Assembly (NCBI GenBank): GCA_950022295.1
Contig: OX465598.1
Location: forward strand, 170,394,001-170,458,000
DNA: 64,000 bases
DNA from: Bromus sterilis
Taxonomy: Eukaryota; Streptophyta; Magnoliopsida; Poales; Poaceae
Reading direction: 5' to 3'
Shown here: one piece after another, positions 59,500 to 64,000 of the stretch
Position numbering within the stretch: position 1 is the stretch's first letter
Layout of the letters: each line of letters opens with the position of its first letter
Translations under genes and position numbers: made by a program
Notes under the pieces: generated by a model
Database searches by the model: none
Seen by the model: the letters and a program-made list of their open reading frames with translations, nothing else
What the model was told of the DNA's origin: nothing

Positions 59500-59556
59500 G
59501 TATCTTTATTTTTCAAGCTTTGTACCAAGTTTAGCCTCATATGATAAGGGAAGCAA
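59500..59556 (+). mobile_element. Element D, internal remnant after element C
   Basis: Continues D's internal sequence across C: gtatctttatttttcaagct and gataagggaagcaa match the minus strand of C near 50645-50695. Similarity stops abruptly at about 59556. Confidence 0.78.
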
Positions 59557-59754
59557 TATTAGGCTGGGCCCATGTAATTTCGAAATACCACCTTATAGGC
59601 TATTTCTAGAGTCCGTATGTGTGGGGAAACCGAGTTAGGGTTGTTTTCGGACCCCACCTCCATGGGGTCACGAAAATCCCCTCTGTTCCCCCATATATAC
59701 AGCCCTTAGGGCGTCATTTAGACTTGGGTTTTAATTAGATTTAAGTTAGCCATA
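59557..59754 (+). mobile_element. Element I: chromovirus LTR fragment, left part
   Basis: Sequence with ccccacctccatggggtcac and ccatatatacagcccttagg (TATA-like at about 59692-59699), a wording I associate with cereal CRM-type LTRs. Its left end is truncated at the junction with D, and its right end is the target ccata of solo LTR J. Confidence 0.7.
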
Positions 59755-61213
59755 TGATACGTCCAAAACGTATCTATAATTTCTACTTGCTCCATGCTTC
59801 TTTTCTGTGATATTACTATGATATTGATACACTTTCGTACACTTTTGATCATATTTGGACAAACCTATTAACTCAGTGCACACTAGTGCCAGTTCCTGTT
59901 TTTTGCTGTTTTTCTATTTCAGGTTTCCCCCATATTAAAAGTTCTCCAAAAAAATTGGGAAAAATCAGATAAAAAATCAGCATTCCCGAAGCTTCTGGAT
60001 TCACCGCTGAAGGGCCAGAGGGGCCCCACCTGGTGCCTAGGCGGCCAATGGGCGCGGGCCAGGGCTTGGACGCGCCGGGAGGCCGCCTAGGCGACTGGTG
60101 GCCCCCCTGGTGCCCCCCTTTGGCTCCTATTTATTCTCCCGTCGCGAAAACCCTGATTCCGAACCCCTTTTCTCCAGAAGCAATTCCGATCTCCGCCGCA
60201 ATCTCCGACAAGCTTCGGGGGACCGGAATTCCTCTGCCGGCACCCTGCCGGGACGGGGAAGTGCCCCCGGATTCATCTCCATCGACGTTGCTTCCTCCTT
60301 CCATGATGCGGGAGTAGTTCCTCCTCGGGGCTGAGGTTTCTACCAGTAGCTATGTTGTCTTCTCTCTCTCCCATGATGTGATCTTGATTGTGATCATAGG
60401 CTATGTTAATCTAGGATGATCCCATGATGTTTCCCCTTATTCTATGTATTAGATTGATGTACTCACTTGATCTTATCTAGTATAATCCCCAAGACCATGG
60501 TGACAGCGGTCTATTGGACATGGGTTAGAAGAATATTTTCATGAGTGATTTCCTCTTTTGTGTGTGGATTGAAGATTGAGAGTCCCTTGGTGCTTCTCTT
60601 TGACTATCCTTTAGATATGTTGTGGTGATTGTGGTACTCTCTTTGGATGGCCGCAGTGACATTGGGAAATCCATAGATGAGAACTACGAACTCTGAGGTG
60701 TGCTTTTGTAGCCCTACACAATTCTCGTCCTCTCTTGACCACAAAGGAATGACCTCCGAGTACGTCTCCATTGCATGTTTTATGGGGAATATCATGTGAT
60801 TAGATTATGTTAATGTTGTTGGGAGTTGCCACTAGTGAAAGTATGAAGCCTAGGCCTTGTTTCCATCATTGTTACACCGTTTGCACTCACTTTTGTTACA
60901 TGTTTGCTTGCTGCACTTTTTATTACAGATTTATATTACTTTGTTTTGCCACACCTATCACCCATATTTTACCATCTCTTCGCCGAACTAGTGCACCTAT
61001 AAAACTCCTAGTTGTATTAGGTGTGTTTGGGACACAAGAGACTTCTTGTATCTTAATTGCAGGGTTGCTTGAGAGAGACCATCTTCAACCTCTACTTCCC
61101 TGAGTTCGATAAACCTAAGGTCATCCACTTGAGGGAAATTGCTGATATCCTACAAATCTCTGCGCTTGGAGGCCCAACATAGCCTACAAGAATAGAAGCG
61201 TGCGTATACATCA
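59755..61213 (+). mobile_element. Element J: solo LTR of the D family
   Basis: 1459 bp, TGATACGTCCAAAACG .. GTATACATCA, colinear with 44024-45481. TSD ccata (59750-59754, 61214-61218). No PBS or internal sequence follows; element I's LTR resumes directly. Confidence 0.95.
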
Positions 61214-61546
61214 CCATAGTAGCAACTTCGAGTTCTTCGTTTGTGTCATCCGACCAGGCCAAGACCGCATTGGAACCCAAACTTTGGTCAATCATTCATC
61301 TTATATTCGCAATATCCAGATTGCAATTCTTAGTTCTTGCTTGTTATTGTCGATTGCTTGCAGGAATTAGACCTTCGTGGTCAGGCTGATCATGCATCTG
61401 CGGGATCAATAACCTCTCGGAGTTGGTTTAGCGATCGCTAAGGCGCAACGTCTTCGCACGTTCGTAGTCGGGTCGTGAAAGTCGTCTCCACCAGAATAGA
61501 TCTCCACCATCTCATCGAAACATCGGGACACCTTTCGCCTCTATCA
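61214..61546 (+). repeat. Element I LTR, right part
   Basis: Resumes at ccatagtagcaac and runs to cgcctctatca at 61546, a CA terminus. The PBS expected right after it is not there. Confidence 0.72.
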
Positions 61547-61802
61547 CTTGGTGCTTGTCTTTGACTATCCTTGAGATATGTTGTTGTGATTGTGGTACTC
61601 TCTTTGGATGGCCGCGGTGACATTGGGAAATCCATAGATTGAGAACTACGAACTGTAAGGTGCGCATTTGTAGCCCTACATAATTCTCGTCCTCTCTTGA
61701 CCACAAAGGATTGACCTCCGAGTGCGTCTGCATTGCATGTTTTATGGGAAATATCATGTGATTAGACTATGTTAATGTTGTTGGGAGTTGCCACTAGTGA
61801 AA
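61547..61802 (+). repeat. Filler: internal LTR fragment of the D/J family
   Basis: About 255 bp matching D 44853-45108 and J 60585-60842, without LTR ends or TSD. The left junction lies at ttggt, a short sequence also expected in the lost PBS (tTGGTatcag). It matches D slightly better than J (cttgtctttgactatccttgag). Confidence 0.85.
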
Positions 61803-62734
61803 TTAGGGTTAGATCATCACGTCCAAAGACAGTCCTAGCCTTTTGTCCAATTTTCTTTAAAGTAGTTTGCTTTGTTGAATTTGAGGTTGCATCGTTGTGT
61901 CGAGTTGCTGGTCTTAGTGTCTAGTTCCCTTAGAGTTTCGAGTTCTGATCACCGTTTGTCACGCAGCCGCCGCACAGTTTCCATCCGTCCGCTGCCGCCA
62001 ATTCGAGTCCAAATACACCATCGTGTTCCACCAATCCGAGTTGAGTTTCCATCACCCGTTCGGTTTGTGATCTCTCTGTAGCGAGATTAGTTTTGAGTTG
62101 ATTAGATTCGGATCTCACCAAACTTTTGTCGTACGTAGAAGGGGGTGATTTCCAAAAAAAAAAAGTTCCGCCCCCTAGTTAACGAAATGTTCTTTAGACG
62201 TCAGCAAAGAGTACCACACGTTGTCCCAAAAAGTTTTGAAAGTGTCAATAATCATCTTGTGCCTATCCTGGTTTTAGGACCCCGGGAACGTTTTGAGACA
62301 CTTGCCATTATAGTGATATTTTCGCAAAAAAAGAGAAAGAGAAATTTGGAGTGTGCTTCTCAGTTGTTTACGTGCCGCGTCGTGCTTTCATTGGTGTGTT
62401 AGGCTCGCGTCTCTAGTATGATCTAGCCTAGGACCAGCACAGTACCGACGTTAAGTGTCTATTCAGCTTTGCATCTCTGTCCTCATTGCTACCATACTTG
62501 TCAGCTTTCCTGCAGCTCCACATATATTCTACATCATGCGTTTTGACACCTCATGGCCATCGCTCTAACACATCTTTGACAGTCTTGACCCTTTGGTTGT
62601 ACATCACCACCTGCTGCTAGGTAAGAATCGGTAAGAACAAAAGGAAAGCTTGACGGATTTGTGCTTTCCACCACACCACATCCCATTTGTAGAAGTAGGA
62701 TCATATTTCTGTGTGTTTTCTATTTCTGCTAACA
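61803..62734 (+). other. Element I 5' leader
   Basis: About 930 bp of untranslated sequence between the filler and gag. Contains an A11 run (about 62154-62164). No ORF with recognisable domain. Confidence 0.65.
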
Positions 62735-64000
62735 ATGCCAGGATCACACGATGACGAGGTGGCAGACGCGCCTGATTGGGAGAACATGAAAAACAAGCAA
62801 CTAAATGATGTCTGAACAGGTGCATGACATCGAGAACAGATTTACAGAGGTGATTGATGGCGTGGAGAAGATGATCGTGACCAAGATCGACGCCAAGTTT
62901 ACTGAGTTGATGGCACGTCTAGCTCCACCTCCTGCTGCCGCTCCGGCATAGCCACCGCCCCCACGACATGCACGACGTATTCTGTTTCCGATCGGACAAG
63001 CTGCTGGTATTGGTGATCCTCCTCCTGCTACTGCAGTTGCGGCTGCTGCTTCTGACGTCGGCTAGTATGACGACTACAAGGGTGATTACAAGCATGAGGT
63101 GGAACAGGAAGCGCCCTATGAACAACAAGCTGGACGTCCACGTCCCAACATTCGACAAGGTCGACACCCGCCACACCTTCAGGTAAGCGATGATGAACAT
63201 GTGCCTAAACTGAAACTGAATCTTAAACCATTTGAGGGTAGATATATTCCTGATGCTTATCTTACTTGGGAGTTAGAAATTGAAGAACGATTTACATGTT
63301 TACAATATCCTGAGAATAGACGTGTTACTGCTGCTGTTTGTGAATTCACGGGGTTTGCATCTATTTGGTGGTCTGAACATTGTAGATTGCATGCTAATAA
63401 TATTCCAACTACTTTGGCTGGTTTAAAATATGCTATGCGTACTCGTTGGGTTCCTCCTTATTATCAACGTGAATTGCTACAAAACTTATAGCGTTTGAGA
63501 CAGGGAAAAAATTCTGTAGAGGAATATTATCAGGAATTACAAACTGGATTGATTAGATGTGGCCTAGTAGAGGATAATGAAGCTATGCTTGCACGTTTTA
63601 TGGGTGGCTTAAAAAAGGAGATACAAACTATTTTAGAATACAAGGACTATAGTACTATCACTCGTTTGTTTCATCTTGCTTGTAAAGCTGAACGTGAGGT
63701 GCAGGATCGACAGGCCGCTACGACAACTAACTTTTCTGCAGGAAGAAATACATCTAGGACATCGCGTGGACCTTCTACATCCACACGTCCTGCTGCACCA
63801 CCATCTACTTCAGCCGCTCATTCTTATAGGGAGCCACCAAAACAGCCAACACCACCATTCAAGGGTGCACAGAGTGGTCCAGCAACGATTTCTTCTTCAT
63901 CCATGGCTTCCACAGGGCAAACACGAGATCGTGATATTAAATGTCGCAGGTGCCAAGGTGGAGGTCACTTCGCAAAAGACTGTCCCTGCAAGCGTGTCAT
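62735..64000 (+). pseudogene. Element I chromovirus Gag, truncated by the window end
   Basis: An ATG at 62735 opens a short frame to a TGA near 62813. The main frame runs from the ATG at 62808 to the window edge, broken by three in-frame TAG codons (62949, 63063, 63489). It encodes a helical N-terminus (MSEQVHDIENRFTEVIDGVEK), an Ala/Pro-rich linker, and the retrotrans_gag domain (LKPFEGRYIPDAYLTWELEIE, FTGFASIWWSEH, RWVPPYYQRELLQNL, QGKNSVEEYYQEL, ARFMGGLKKEIQ). A Ser/Thr/Pro-rich part and the CCHC knuckle CRRCQGGGHFAKDC (about 63942-63983) follow. It resembles CRM/Reina-type Gag; pol would lie right of the window. Confidence 0.85.

Noticed and set aside
44024..61213. D 5' LTR and J as the two LTRs of a single element
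   Set aside because: J has its own TSD (ccata) inside element I sequence, and D's 5' flank (gttgt) does not match J's 3' flank; J is a solo LTR.
1..64000. MITEs, Helitrons, CACTA ends, CRISPR arrays, tRNA or host genes
   Set aside because: Looked for terminal inverted repeats with TA or other short TSDs, CACTA termini, regularly spaced repeats and non-retroelement protein motifs; none convincing by eye.

Overview
The window is intergenic DNA from a large grass genome. It is probably Pooideae, with wheat, barley, rye or oat relatives most likely; that is inferred from the mix of retrotransposon types and no species-diagnostic gene is present. I see no host protein-coding gene, tRNA or rRNA locus and no CRISPR array. 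Nearly every base can be assigned to LTR retrotransposons inserted into one another. I set most boundaries from TG..CA LTR termini, 5-bp target-site duplications (TSDs), primer-binding sites (PBS), polypurine tracts (PPT) and comparison of repeated LTR copies.

Layout. The oldest visible layer on the left is a minus-strand Ty1/copia element of Sirevirus/Maximus type. It is cut into three pieces (3040-7007, 35992-38207, 42533-44023). Its 5' LTR, PBS and gag start lie near 42.5-44.0 kb and its RT/RNase H end near 3.6 kb. Interrupting or bounding it are: (H) a gypsy-type LTR ending at 3039; (A) a plus-strand Tekay/Del-like gypsy element, 7008-35991, TSD gggac; (F) a solo LTR, 38208-42532, TSD tagtc; and (D) an Athila-like element beginning at 44024. 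Element A has two passengers of its own: E (8911-13831, a deletion derivative in its 5' LTR) and B (20307-32848, minus strand, TSD agatt, in its 3' LTR). B is the best-preserved element: two 3.8-kb LTRs and a gag-pol frame broken by one visible frameshift.

On the right, D (44024-46405, resuming 59500-59556) is interrupted by C (46406-59494, TSD tcatt), a minus-strand Athila-like element with gag and protease but no RT or integrase. C's 5' LTR holds G (54310-59163), a solo LTR of the same family as E and F. G in turn carries a 688-bp Cassandra-type TRIM (56921-57608, TSD atgca) whose LTRs contain a 5S-rRNA-like RNA polymerase III promoter domain. This is a four-deep nest: D > C > G > Cassandra. 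After a truncation at about 59556 comes a chromovirus (I) of probable CRM/Reina type: part of its LTR, a solo LTR (J, 59755-61213, TSD ccata), a 255-bp filler copied from a D-type LTR that replaces the PBS, a leader, and a gag pseudogene running off the window.

The genes do not form a host pathway. They are copies of one functional cassette (Gag, protease, integrase, reverse transcriptase, RNase H) in different states of decay. Points most worth checking are the Cassandra 5S-like promoters, the filler at the lost PBS, a palindrome-plus-inverted-repeat motif shared by several LTR families, and a broken, uncharacterised ORF in element D.
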